Counted from the first letter of the stretch, positions 49,201 to 59,731 are shown. The stretch is DNA of 64,000 bases from Rusavskia elegans (GCA_011316305.1 SAUG01000044.1:248001-312000), one strand, 5' to 3'. Notes: generated by a model from the sequence alone, not told the origin. Numbers and translations: made by a program.

Positions 49201-49397
49201 CATCGAGGTTCATGACACCTATACAATCCTCTCATCAGTCGGACTTCAATACGGATCGGCATTCCTTCCGAACCGGTCAGACCGTCAATGATATTGACGA
49301 TGCGATCCCTGAAATAGATTGGAATGAAATTGATAAATTGTTGCAAACGTCTGTATGGGCTACACAAAGCTCCCCAAGCGAGAGAAAACACCGGTAA
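46235..49397 (+). CDS. FHA-kinase-APSES/KilA-N-like fusion protein, 1035 aa, one intron
   Basis: Predicted nuclear Ser/Thr kinase of the CHK2/RAD53 (FHA plus kinase) type. Exon 1 is 46235-47068. The intron (47069-47123) begins GTAGGA, has GCTAAC, and ends at a CAGCAG double acceptor. Exon 2 is 47124-49397. An FHA-like domain covers about residues 75-150 (SGLH and STNG conserved, but FGSD where FGR- is usual). The kinase domain is complete: glycine loop GKGSYGRV 236-243, Lys258, HRDLKPQN with Asp343, DFG 363-365, APE 384-386, then VDIWS. After a low-complexity linker come APSES/KilA-N-like modules: a weak one near 660-710, then ADSWINGTQILQAAG...GIYVPLEVGINLC and KVNLTHVLKAAGK...GSYTDFSLAVNVC. 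The C-terminus carries two EIDW--ID motifs (955 and 1008). Known RAD53 kinases lack the APSES-like part. Likely role: signalling linked to DNA or cell cycle (inference). Confidence 0.85.
47069..47123 (+). other. Intron of the FHA-kinase gene
   Basis: 55 bp, GT..AG, with branch-like CTAAC only a few bases before the acceptor. The acceptor is the tandem CAGCAG, so a 58 bp version ending at 47126 would drop one Gln and keep the frame. It falls between GLRH and (Q)EHIVGFVDF of the kinase N-lobe, where joining restores the expected helix-to-strand transition. Confidence 0.8.
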
Positions 49398-49573
49398 ATC
49401 GGGAGGGAACGAGCAATTTGTAGGATTACAGTTGCTGTGGTTAGAACATCCGACGATCTCTCCCGGGCTACACGGGTCACCTGCCGCAGCCAATTTTCAG
49501 TGAGTCAAATGCAACGAGCCAGGATATATTTCTGTTGATATTAGTATATTTTCTGAGACAATGGTTACCGTTA
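49398..49573. other. 3' flank of the FHA-kinase gene
   Basis: GC-balanced unique sequence that turns AT-rich at about 49530. No gene. It ends at the TA target duplicate of the next element. Confidence 0.5.
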
Positions 49574-50097
49574 CAATAGAGTTTTCGGAAAGTTAATTGC
49601 ACGACCGGTCGATTTAGTAGAACCTCTACTAAAAACCGATTTATATCTATAGTGTTTTACTTAACCAAATTCGATCGTAATAAATCGAAACTTATAGATA
49701 TAAAGGGTCTACGGGATATTATTAGATCTACTAGCTTTCAGCTTTTTTAGAGTCGATTTAGTTAGTATTTTAAGGAGTTTAAAATAAGGTATTCGAGATC
49801 TTAGGAGTAAAAGGGAGTTATCTACCCGTTATCTACCCGTTACCCCGCTAACTTCTAGGCTCGTACTAAGTCTTTGCTTCTATCCCGCGATCTTTCTATT
49901 TAAACGACCTCTAATCATCCAGTTTTTTAGAAGGGACGTAGATATTTAGTAGGAAAGATAGTAATAAAATTTCTAAAGATTTCTACCTTCGTAGCGTTAA
50001 GTTATTAACGTATACTCTAAGTTTACTATAGGCGCTAGATACGCCTAAAACTGCCGCTACGGCTAGGCTTGCAATTAAATTTCCGAAAACTCTATTG
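49574..50097. mobile_element. TA-flanked inverted-repeat element (Tc1/mariner-type MITE)
   Basis: 524 bp bounded by TA dinucleotides. Its ends start CAATAGAGTTTTCGGAAA and are inverted over about 30 bp (with AATTGCA further in), with a few mismatches. No transposase frame. The interior holds a short direct repeat TATCTACCCGT. TA duplication and simple TIRs suggest mobilisation by a Tc1/mariner transposase. Confidence 0.7.
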
Positions 50098-50450
50098 TAT
50101 AAATGATTCGAGCATTCCGAATTCAATTGCAAATCTACTTGTTGTTATCTATCCGGATAATAGCTTTTATATTTGGAGCAAATACAATCAATGCTGATCT
50201 CGCTGGTAGATTGGCCTACTAGATAATAGGGAATGCACCGTCACACGTGAAAATCGACACTGCGATAGGAAGGTGAGCTGTTTAATGATCAGGTTCTTGA
50301 ATGAAAGCACACGGACGGAACTAATAGATGAATGAAGCTATTTTCTTTTTGGTTGCCGGATTGGACCTTCTATTCTTCTTTTAAACTTATTATTTGGTAA
50401 TTTGATATAAAAAACTAGAATCCGTTTTAATATCTTTCCGCCATTTATTT
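50098..50450. other. Non-coding spacer
   Basis: Mixed-composition unique sequence, GC-balanced at about 50200-50360. No open frame or repeat of note. Confidence 0.5.
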
Positions 50451-51078
50451 AAGACCGTAATCGTAAGGTACCACAGTATCACTAAAAAACACTATAGAAA
50501 TCACTGAAAAATACCATTATCTAATATAGTATAAAATACCCTTGTCGACCAATAAAAATATTTCAAATTATAGGGTATATTTTTATCGTATACTATATTT
50601 AGTATCGTATACGTTTTCAATAGTTAAAGTTAAATTTAATTAGTATAACAGCGGTCCTTTTCTTTTAATATCGTTCTCTACTATTTCTAAGCAAGCGATC
50701 AGATTATAGGGCGAAGCCAGCGAGCGAAAAAGTCGGCAAAACAATTGCAGATAGAGATAGTAGAGCGATAAACGATAACGTAATATATAATATACAACTT
50801 TTAAATATACAGATTTAAACGTTCTATAATAATTAAATAAAATAGTCGACCAGCTTTTATATAGTTACAATAAATATATTTAGATAAAAATCAAAGTTAA
50901 AATCGCTGTATTCGATAAAAATAACGAGATAAAAAGATTAACGAAACAGTAATTTAATATTCCGATAGGTAAAATTACGTTTAATAAATAAAGTATTTTT
51001 TAGTAATCTCTATAGTATTATTTAATATCTTTAATAGTATTTTTTAGTGATAATATAGTGTTTTTCGATTACGATCTT
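50451..51078. mobile_element. Degenerate inverted-repeat element
   Basis: The left end AAGACCGTAATCG (50451) and the right end CGATTACGATCTT (51078) are inverted. Just inside are inverted copies of TATCACTAAAAAA(C/T)AC(T/A)A. The total is about 628 bp with no coding capacity. A GC-richer core at 50670-50770 contains an imperfect inverted pair around AGAGATAGTAGAG. Target duplication not resolved. Confidence 0.5.
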
Positions 51079-51874
51079 TTGTTTATCTTTTTTTCTATTT
51101 TTGTAATATTTCTAGATATAGATCAATTATTTATGATTCTAAAATATACCATAGCAAAAAGTTAAAATATTAAATATAAATTATCAAAAAGCCGAAATTA
51201 AAATTTATATAAATAATAAAATCTATTTATTTATTTTATTAAATCGTATTAATTAGATAAATAAATCAAATAATCGTCTCTTTATTCGATTTATTAGATA
51301 GTTTATAAAAATACTCGAAAGATTTATATAGATTACGATATTATATTATAAAGATTCCACGTAATTTATATATTTGGTCGAGTTTTACTAGATTCGTAAT
51401 ATTTGTTTTCGTCGTTATTATTAATATCGGATTTCTTTTTCCACTTCGATATCGTTACATCTATATTAATATTTCAAATAATGATATAGCCTAATTAGTA
51501 CATTCTAGAAATTCTATTGTCTAAAACTATCCAGGTCCAGATAGACGTCAGATTTAAAAGATGGCTGGGGCCTGGATTATTTAGCGCGAGGTCGGCCGGC
51601 CAGCCATACACTCACGGGGGAAACATGATTCGCTGCCTTAGAATGGGTTTCCCGGAGCAGGTGCTTGTCATCTGTCAGACAGCACTGCGATTGGCGTTTC
51701 GGGGGTCTTGATGATAAAAGTCACGCGTGCAGCCAAGGCAGCTGAGGACCCCGAAACTCGAAGTGATTGGGGACAGAGAATTGGCCTCTGGCGCGGTTGA
51801 ATACAATCCGACTGGCTTGCCTCGCAGCCCCCGATTGGAAGTTGACACGTCCTGCATTGCCATAGTACAGGATA
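51079..51874. other. Spacer, AT-rich then GC-balanced, no recognised gene
   Basis: AT-rich RIP-like DNA to about 51520, then unique GC-balanced DNA (51530-51874) continuing on the other side of the MITE at 52346. Short frames here (51517-51711 plus, 51675-51974 minus) overlap each other and show no recognisable protein. Could be the relic of a gene. Confidence 0.45.
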
Positions 51875-52343
51875 CCCCAGGGGAAATAAAGAGTAATAAA
51901 ACGGAAGCTAATCTGGGGACCCTTCTAAAATTTCGGACGACTATTTTAAGAATCAACCCTACTATATTTAACAACTACCGGTCGGAACTAATTAAATTTA
52001 GAACGATAGAGTTAGTATTATTTAAGGACTATAATATCTAAGTTTTATTAAGTTTCGCTAAGGTCCGGGTAAGTTATTTTTCTAGTAGTAGCTAGTAGGA
52101 TCGTAGGCGCCCTTACAGCAGGTTTACTACGACCTATTAAAGACCAACGACAAGACCTATAGAGCTCCTATAAGCTTATATATATCGAGTATATATATCT
52201 ATAAGTTTATTACGAGCTTTATAAGATCTAATAGCTAGAGGTCGTTAAGTAATACTCCTGTAAATTTTTGAGGTTGGTGGGACCGAAATTTAGAAGGGTC
52301 CCCAGATTAGCTTCCGTTTTATCACTCTTTATTTCCCCTGGGG
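51875..52343. mobile_element. TA-flanked MITE with 62 bp terminal inverted repeats
   Basis: 469 bp between TA duplicates (51873-51874 and 52344-52345). The ends CCCCAGGGGAAATAAAGAGT are inverted for about 62 bp with one mismatch and one single-base indel. The interior is itself partly palindromic around 52170-52215 (AAGCTTATATATATCGAG against its inverse), so the element can fold into a long hairpin. No transposase. Near-identity of the TIRs points to recent activity. Confidence 0.85.
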
Positions 52344-52345
52344 TA

Positions 52346-53138
52346 AGAGCTAAAGAAGGTTAACATGGACGCGTCTTACACTTCCAGCTCGTGAGCCGCC
52401 ATTAGCCCATTACCACGTCTGTTATTATGTCGTCCCGCGTAGAGACGGGTGGCATTTCATTTTGGATGGTGGGGCTTGGTCCATCGTCCGAGTCAGACGA
52501 AGGGAACAGATACTGGATGTGCGAGACACACCGTCTCCACACAACGGAAATGATCGGCGACAGGATCTGCGAGCGCGTTCGTGCAAAACTGTCCACATTC
52601 CTTCATGCATCCTGACCAAACAGAATCAAACTTGACTGGGCTTCGACGATTCTTGCTGAGGCGAGGATGGGTGATAGAGTATTTGTCCCGGTGGGTTTCG
52701 CGTTTGTTTGGCCCGACCCCGTCCTCGCTTCACATCTGCTAGCAGAATCTCGAAATCGCATTCCTATAGGTCCGAAGCTTGACGGTATTTGAAGAATTCT
52801 GCAGCTCTCGGCGCTCGTTTATGGATCCGATGCTGGATCGTTGGCAAAAAAGAAGGCGCCAAGGAATGTCTGATGCTCGAGCTGTTTTCGTCGCTTGTTG
52901 ACGTGCGAGTGTCCGCTTTCAAGTACACTGTCGCTCGCGTAACATAAAATTCTCTGAACCTGGGATCTTTGTGTCTCCTCCAAACTACTTTCGATTTCAG
53001 GGTGGCCATCCTATGCTGTCACCTTGAAGTCTATCCGCAAGAGATCTACCAAACGTCCAAACGAGGTTTCGACATCGACGCCACCGCGCAAGGCTCAACG
53101 TGTGAGACAGCGAGAGGAGGCCAAATAGCAGCGGAGCA
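52346..53138. other. Upstream region of the 349 aa gene
   Basis: GC-balanced unique DNA. Small frames on both strands (for example 52764-53009 minus) overlap and lack credible protein features. A TTTCGATTTCAG stretch at about 52987 looks like a 3' splice site and may belong to a 5' UTR intron of the downstream gene. Confidence 0.45.
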
Positions 53139-54188
53139 ATGGAGCCGCACAAGCGCAAACGCGAGCCGTCTCCGAAGCCCTTGATTGCAGAAGACAAGAC
53201 AGCTTCGTCAGGCCCATCACCGGGACATCCGCTGTATCTAGAGTCTGACATTAAACCACCGAATGTTAAAACCAATCAGGAAAAGAAGGACAGTGTTCGA
53301 GAATTTGTTGAGCTATTGCTGCAAGCCCGCCGAGCACTCATGGTAGAGCCCCCGGAGCCAGAACTGCTTGACGTTGGGGATTGGGATTGGCGGTCTTGCT
53401 TGCTTACGCCCAACGCATACGGCAAACTCATCTATGTTGTGAAAAACCATGCGACTATCGAATGGAGCCTGGAAAGCTTGTCATATGACTGGATTCCGAA
53501 CGAGGGCGACCGTGGGACAATAACCATACGGAAAAAGTGTAGCTTTCAAAGCATGTTCACTCGCGAACTCACCAACGAAATAGGCGCTGCTGTCCAACGG
53601 GCCGACTTCAGACACCTTTGGGGCGGGATCCATCCTCAGATGCGGGCCTCTGTCCTAGTAGGGGAAAAACTCGGGGTGCGGACTCCGTGCAGGTGTTCCA
53701 GATTTTACGGAGAAGGCCAAGAGGGCGACCGTATTCAGACATTTGTCCTTGAGACCGGTATGGCGGAGAAGAGCAAGGATCTGCCCAAAATAGCGCGGTC
53801 TTACATTGAGCGGGGGACCTTGTGCGTTATGACCGCCGATGTACACCGCAGCGGCGAGTACGGTGGCTTTGACGTTGCATACTCGCTGTACCGCCGCGGA
53901 AGGAAAACTAACTCTACGGCGGAAGGGGTGACGCGTTACGAGGTTAATCAGAACGTCAAAGATCTCGTGCCCAAGAAGGAGCCCGGCGTCTCCTTGGATT
54001 TAACACTATTCGACTTCTTTCCGGCAAAGGAGCTGGAGAAATACGGCCTGACGGACCTCGGCGACCCGAGAGCCAGAGTCGTACTATCTTACGAACGTCT
54101 GGGGGTTTACCTTGAAGAGTTGTGGAGATGTTCTGGACCTTCTTTTTCTCAAGAGAAAGGACAATTGGAAAGGTTGTTAGAGGATTAA
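53139..54188 (+). CDS. Unknown protein, 349 aa, possible PD-(D/E)XK-like fungal family
   Basis: Single-exon frame. The ATG at 53139 is preceded by an in-frame TGA, so this start is favoured. The N-terminus is basic (HKRKREPSPK, residues 4-13), resembling a nuclear localisation signal. A Trp-rich stretch DVGDWDWRS is at 78-86. Residues about 200-260 (FVLETGMAEKSKDLPKIARSY) and 285-332 (SLDLTLFDFF...ARVVLSYERLGVYLEELW) recall the EVGFSES--LP--A--W and late 'V-S---L----W' pattern of a widespread group of fungal hypothetical proteins with a predicted PD-(D/E)XK nuclease-like fold. That is from memory of the pattern, not a search. No signal peptide or membrane segment. Flanked upstream by a MITE and downstream by the AT-rich arm. 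Confidence 0.75.
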   Translation: MEPHKRKREPSPKPLIAEDKTASSGPSPGHPLYLESDIKPPNVKTNQEKKDSVREFVELLLQARRALMVEPPEPELLDVGDWDWRSCLLTPNAYGKLIYVVKNHATIEWSLESLSYDWIPNEGDRGTITIRKKCSFQSMFTRELTNEIGAAVQRADFRHLWGGIHPQMRASVLVGEKLGVRTPCRCSRFYGEGQEGDRIQTFVLETGMAEKSKDLPKIARSYIERGTLCVMTADVHRSGEYGGFDVAYSLYRRGRKTNSTAEGVTRYEVNQNVKDLVPKKEPGVSLDLTLFDFFPAKELEKYGLTDLGDPRARVVLSYERLGVYLEELWRCSGPSFSQEKGQLERLLED

Positions 54189-54423
54189 TATTGATTATTC
54201 CTGTACTGTAGTAATTGATGTTGGGTCTGTTTTTTTTCTCTGATTTTGAGTCCAATGACAGCGACAAGACGTGCGATGCAGGGGAGTAAGTAAACAGGTC
54301 CCGCCTTGAGCCTCCATCTTCATGTTTATCGTCCGTCATACATGCTGAACCCTTGTCAATACAAGCAGAGCCTGCATACACGCGCCGCTATTCAAAGGTG
54401 CTGAGCTGTGGACAGATGCTCGC
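54189..54423. other. 3' flank of the 349 aa gene
   Basis: GC-balanced unique sequence. The frame on the opposite strand (53956-54381) is a shadow of the gene and its flank. Confidence 0.5.
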
Positions 54424-54560
54424 AATAGCCCAGCCCAGGGCTGCAGCCCTTAGCCCAGCCTTCAGCCCGCCCAGCCTTTAGCCTAGCTAATTAGAGGGCT
54501 AGCACAGCCCCTAGCCCCGTAGCGCTAGGGGCTAACTAAGGCTGCAGCCTTCTAATTATT
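54424..54560. repeat. GC-rich AGCCC/GGCTG repeat cluster at the island edge
   Basis: Dense degenerate repeats of AGCCCAGCC, GGCTGCAGCC and CTAGCCCCGTAGCGCTAG. Such clusters are typical of subterminal regions of fungal hAT-like elements. The partner end was not found, so it may be a one-sided remnant. It sits exactly at the switch to the right AT-rich arm. Confidence 0.5.
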
Positions 54561-55405
54561 GGAACCTCTTTTTTTTTTAGTAACGTTTTTCGAGATTTCT
54601 TTTTTTTTAACCTATTTTTTCCGACTAAATATTCTATATCTAATATATAAAATACAAAATTTATATTTTTATATTATCTACGGCTATATCTATACTATTA
54701 GCTATAACAAAATCTAATAGATAGAATTCGGTTTAGATTAGTAGTACTTTTTTAACGTTATTTATTTCGATTCGTAGAAAATATTTTACTACTAAATGTT
54801 GCTAGAAAAGAAATTACTCTATATAGAATTACTATTTTTCTACTAATTAATTGATTTTAGTATCGAAAGAAATTTTATAATTAGATTTAACATCCCGGTT
54901 TATTTTCGGATTTAAATAATTTAACTAATAAAATAAACGTTTTTAATAATTATATAAAATCTGACTTTGATTATTTTATTTTTTTACTATCTATTCTATT
55001 AATTATTCTAATTTCTATTATTTTAACAATATAAATTTATCATCTAATAGTTAGTTACTAGATATATATACTTTTCGTAAATTAATTCTATTAAATATAG
55101 TTATTTCTAAATAGAATTGATATAATAGATATAATTTAAAAAATCTACTTCCGCTAGAAGAAATTATCTATATAAAATATATAATCGATATCATTAAATT
55201 AAAGAAAAAGTTCGTCGATTTTGTCTGTATACTATAAAAGTTTTAACGTATAGCTAATTTTTAATATTTCAACCTTTATATTATAAATAAAAATTAAAAG
55301 ACTGGATATTAATTATAATATATTTATAGATTTCTCTTTTATTAATTTTTTACTAGCTAAATTTTATTAGATAGTATAAAAGATAGTAAAAACTATTACG
55401 TCTAT
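54561..55405. other. AT-rich degenerate region
   Basis: RIP-like sequence without open frames. It may be the body of the element whose GC-rich end lies at 54424-54560. It is cut at TCTAT (55401-55405) by the next element. Confidence 0.45.
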
Positions 55406-55596
55406 TGTGAATCTGACTATATAGACAGAATCTATATATTTTGATAAAAAGCTACGTATATAGTCTAATTAGGTTTAGTAAATTTCTTAGCGTATATATT
55501 TTATAAATTAGCTTCTCTATAGATTTTTAATTATTATTATTAATAGAATTCTCTTCTATACGAATTCTTTATACCTCCTTTCTCTAAAGGCTCTTA
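55406..55596 (+). repeat. 5' LTR of the gag-only copia derivative
   Basis: 191 bp, matching 57290-57480 at the same length. The differences are mainly transitions. Confidence 0.88.
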
Positions 55597-55639
55597 GTTA
55601 TAAGCCCGGGTACCGTAAGCTAAAACGATATCTAGTAAC

Positions 55640-56560
55640 CCCTACCGGTATAGTATTTATTATATTAGAAAGAATCCTTTACCGCGAGCTTTACTACTAG
55701 TAGAAGAAAATTTTTACTATAGTTCTACTAAAAATAATTTAATAAACCAGTTAATTTACTAAAGTATCTACTAGACGACTAAAAGAAAGAGTAATTTATC
55801 TTATAATTATAATTTTAAGCTATTTATTATATTAGGAAGAATTATTTATCTAAATAATAAACGGAAGAATTCTTTACTATAATCTTTATTACTAGTAGAA
55901 GAAAATTTTTACTATAGTTCTACTAAAAATAATCGTATAAAGTAGTTAATTTATTAGAATATCTACTAAGCGACGAAGAGAAAAAGTAATTTATCTTATA
56001 GTTACGAGTAATATAAGCGCCTTTACCGCTTTCCTAAGCTTTTTTACTATCGAAAAATATCTCTACTTATTATAGATCCTCGATTTAATATCTATATTAC
56101 CTATATATATTTATAATAATATAATAAAATACCGGTTTATTAAAGAATATAACTATTCTAATAGATTAATTATTATATATAGCTCTATTATTATTATTAT
56201 CGAAATTTATACCGGGAAATAAAAAATAAACCTATTAAATATTATATACGCTCTAAATTTTACTATTAACCTGCTTTCCGCTAATATTATTAAAGATAAA
56301 AGTATCTATATCGACTTTAAGTATCGCCGACTTTACTATAATAGTTAAATAATTTTTACTTTTAGAAAGAAAAGAGAATATTTCTTTATCGAAGATAACT
56401 TTAATAAAAGTTATCTAGTAACGTCTATTTCGCCAACTCTATTTACTAATATATACGCTGTTAAAGGGGTAGAAGAAACTATATAATTACTTACTAAATA
56501 ATATTAAAAAGAAATTATATAATTTGCCGATTATTAGTAATAACGGTAAGAAGCCTAGTA
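55640..56560 (+). pseudogene. Degenerate copia Gag/protease remnant
   Basis: Plus-strand remnant. Two tandem copies of a roughly 195 bp unit are present (around 55676-55800 and 55870-55995, sharing AGAAGAAAATTTTTACTATAG). Further on, LNLLNIIYALNFTINLLSAN and IYIDFKYRRLYY fit the copia block 'L-NVLYVPDF--NLLS' between protease and integrase. Stops are RIP-type. There is no further Pol. Confidence 0.65.
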
Positions 56561-57289
56561 ATAAAAAAATAAAAAACTTAAGTAACTATATATAATCGAA
56601 CTCCGCTAGTTCTAGGCTAAATTTAATTAAAACTATTACGTTAAAATCTATTTATATAAATAAAAGATTAAGGAAATATAGGTTTAAATTACTATACTTT
56701 TTCTATTTATAACGCTTTATATAGCATCTTTAGTACCTATATTTTAACCGATCGTTATTAGTTTACCTTTATTTCTATCTATAACGCCTATTCTAGTACC
56801 TATAATATACGGGAAGCAACCTATTCTAGTACGGCTTATTAAAAAGCTTTTATTACTACTAGTAACGCCTCCGCCGGTATACGTTTTATAAATTAAGCCT
56901 AATTCGCCTACTAATTTAGCTCTATACTACGAGAACGTCTATATACCTCTATATAAACGTAAGTAAGCTCGTAAAAGCTCCTATATAACTATTTATAACC
57001 TCTTTACTAAATTCGATTCTATCTAGTCGAGACCTAAATATATTTATTTAAAATTATACTAGCTAATTAGTAACGTTTATTTAAATACTTCGAACGTAGC
57101 TTATTTAAATACTTTAAAATTTAACTAATTAAATTTATTTCAACTTTATCGAATACTACTATTTCCGCTAGCGCCGGATTATTTCCGCCTTCTATTTAAA
57201 GGGTTTAGTATCTAGATAACTCGTATATAGATTCTGATATCTACTAGGATTAAGTTTATCTACGATAGCGTAATAACTCTAAAGGAGTA

Positions 57290-57480
57290 TATAAACCTGA
57301 CTATATAGATAGAATCTATATATTCTAATAAAAAGTTACGTATATAGTCTGATTAGATTTAATATATTTTTAAAAGTATATATTTTATAAATTAGCTTCT
57401 CTATAAATTTTTGATTATTATCATTAATAGAATCCTCTTCCATACGAATTCTTCATATCTTTTTCCTTCAAAGGCTTTCA
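57290..57480 (+). repeat. 3' LTR of the gag-only copia derivative
   Basis: 191 bp partner of 55406-55596, followed by the TCTAT duplicate. Confidence 0.88.
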
Positions 57481-57485
57481 TCTAT

Positions 57486-59731
57486 AGAATAGGCTAGTTA
57501 ATAGAAAAGTTCTGAAAATATTTAGAATTTCACTATCTAGAGGAAGTTACTAAATAGCCGGCGAAATCAAAACTTTTAAAAATTATTATTTTAATTATAG
57601 ATTTTTTTCCAAATAATAATTCTAGTAAATCTTTTCTATCGATTCTATTTAAATTTGAATTGAAATAGTTTTAATATCTACTAGTCCGCTAGACTATTAT
57701 AATATATATTACGTTTAATATTTTGAAAAATTTCTACTTCCAACCATTTCTTTAATAGTTTAACGAAAGTTTTATAAACGTTTAGATATCTAAATCCGGT
57801 AATAATATTAAAAGTCAGATAATAGAAACTTTTAAAGAAAAAAAAGAGGAGGTTAAAATTCTAATAAGTCGATCGAGGAATGATATCTATCTATTTTTTA
57901 ACCTTTAGTCGTCCGATAATGGTCTAGCTCTCGTTACTATTATTACGTACTTTATTTACGAAAAAAAAAGATTAAAAACGAGTTATAGATAAATATTCCG
58001 GCGAAAATATTATAGCACCCTTTAAAAAAATTATTAAAAAATACGGTATTTAGAAACGGCTCGGTTATTTTATTTTTAAAAATATATTATCGAATAATAT
58101 CTATTTAGAAACCCATTTCTATAATATTATATATTATTTATAGAATCGATATCGACTTTTTTATTATTTTGGCTATATTAATAACCTTGCCGTCTATTAT
58201 TTTCTTTTTAATAACGTACCTGGAATTTTATAAACAGAGTAACTAATTTATTGAATCCGAGAATATAAAAAGATAATATTAAATGAATAGAAATTGAAAT
58301 CCAATTAGTAAAATCTATAACGCCGTAAAGTTGATCAAATACTCGATATAACGCCGTAAAAGATTTCTTGAAACAGATTACGGTAAAAACTCGATATCTA
58401 AGGTTATTACTACTTTAAAGTAATATAATATAAAAATATTCGGTTGAATTCTGCCGATAATATAATTAAATTAATAATACTGTTCCGCTGCTGGATTAAC
58501 GTCTTAATATTAAGATTATATTGGAAAAATTCTATTAAAAACGATACGTTTAATATATTCGATTAAATAGTATTTACCGTAATTAATTTTTGATTAAAAA
58601 AATTATAAACTACTATAATAAAATTATAGAATTGGTGGAAAACTGGATCGTACGATATTATATAAAAACTATTGTAATTTATATATAGTTCTATTAAATA
58701 TACTAAAGGAAAAATATTCGAATACTATATTAATATATTTATTCGAGATTAATTTAATATATATTATAAAAATTTAGTTTATTTATTAATTATTTGTCTA
58801 AAATCGCTAATGAAATATTAAAATTTCTTTTCCAAAAAGTTTATCTACGCTGTAGTAATAGTAAAAAACTTTATAAAAGAATAGAACTAGTTTAATAAAC
58901 GCGGCCGAAATATAAAATTATTACGAAATTTTAGATTAAGAAATTCTAATATTATTTCTTAAATAAATCTGTTAATTAATCTATAGTTTTTTTATTTCTT
59001 AGATTTTTTATTATAAGTTATTTAAATTGTCTGTAGTTTAGTGGAATTTAGTGAATATAGAAGTATTGGTCGATAGTGTCGGCTGATTAGTACGTTAACT
59101 AAGTCCCGTTAACCGCTATTAATTAACTCTACGGGATTTATTACCCGATTAGATCTAGCGTTCAGCCTTGTTTACTTATTTATAGAAAGACTTTCTAATT
59201 ATATAGAAAGATTAAATTATTATTACTATTATTATTATAAATATACTAATAGTAGTTTGTAGTAATTTATTTTACTATTAAGCAATCTCTAATTCTATTA
59301 ATATAAATTAATAGTAGTATTTTTCAAATTTCTTTTATTTAGATATCATTTTTCGAAGAACCTTTTAAAATAATATTCGGTGTTATTCTTTTGCCGTTTA
59401 TTATAGCGGTTCTCTATACTTCGTTTATATAGTTTATTGTTAAAATCAATCACGATTTTTTTTAAAAAATTTAATAATTTTTCGCTTCGACTATTCCGTA
59501 TAAATTTATCTTTTATTAGTTTTGAAATTTTAAATAAAATATAATAATTAGAATTTTATTTTAATTTTTTATTTAATTAAATTATTTTCTAACCGTACCG
59601 TATAGTTAACTACTACGATTATTTATTAAAGATATTAATTAAAACGTTTAATTATTTTAATTTTATTTGAATTTTAGAAAATATATCGGATTACTTTTTT
59701 AAATAATTCGAATTATTAAAAAGATCGTAAT
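57486..59731. other. AT-rich degenerate region
   Basis: RIP-like DNA with no open frame. A GC-richer patch at about 59060-59170 (GTCGGCTGATTAGTACG, AAGTCCCGTTAACCGC) stands out but matches nothing else in the window. Confidence 0.45.

Larger units (their letters stand above)
55406..57480 (+). mobile_element. Complete non-autonomous copia derivative (gag/protease only)
   Basis: 2075 bp with a perfect TCTAT target duplication (55401-55405 and 57481-57485). Its LTRs are 191 bp each (55406-55596 and 57290-57480), starting TGTGAATCTG/TATAAACCTG and ending GGCTCTTA/GGCTTTCA. The purine tract AAAGGAG precedes the 3' LTR. The 1693 bp interior reads on the plus strand as the C-terminal Gag/protease to pre-integrase part of a copia polyprotein, with no RT or integrase core. 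Confidence 0.88.

Noticed and set aside
51517..52041. Short frames on both strands near the 51.9 kb MITE
   Set aside because: Two of them run into the MITE and they overlap one another. No protein pattern recognised.
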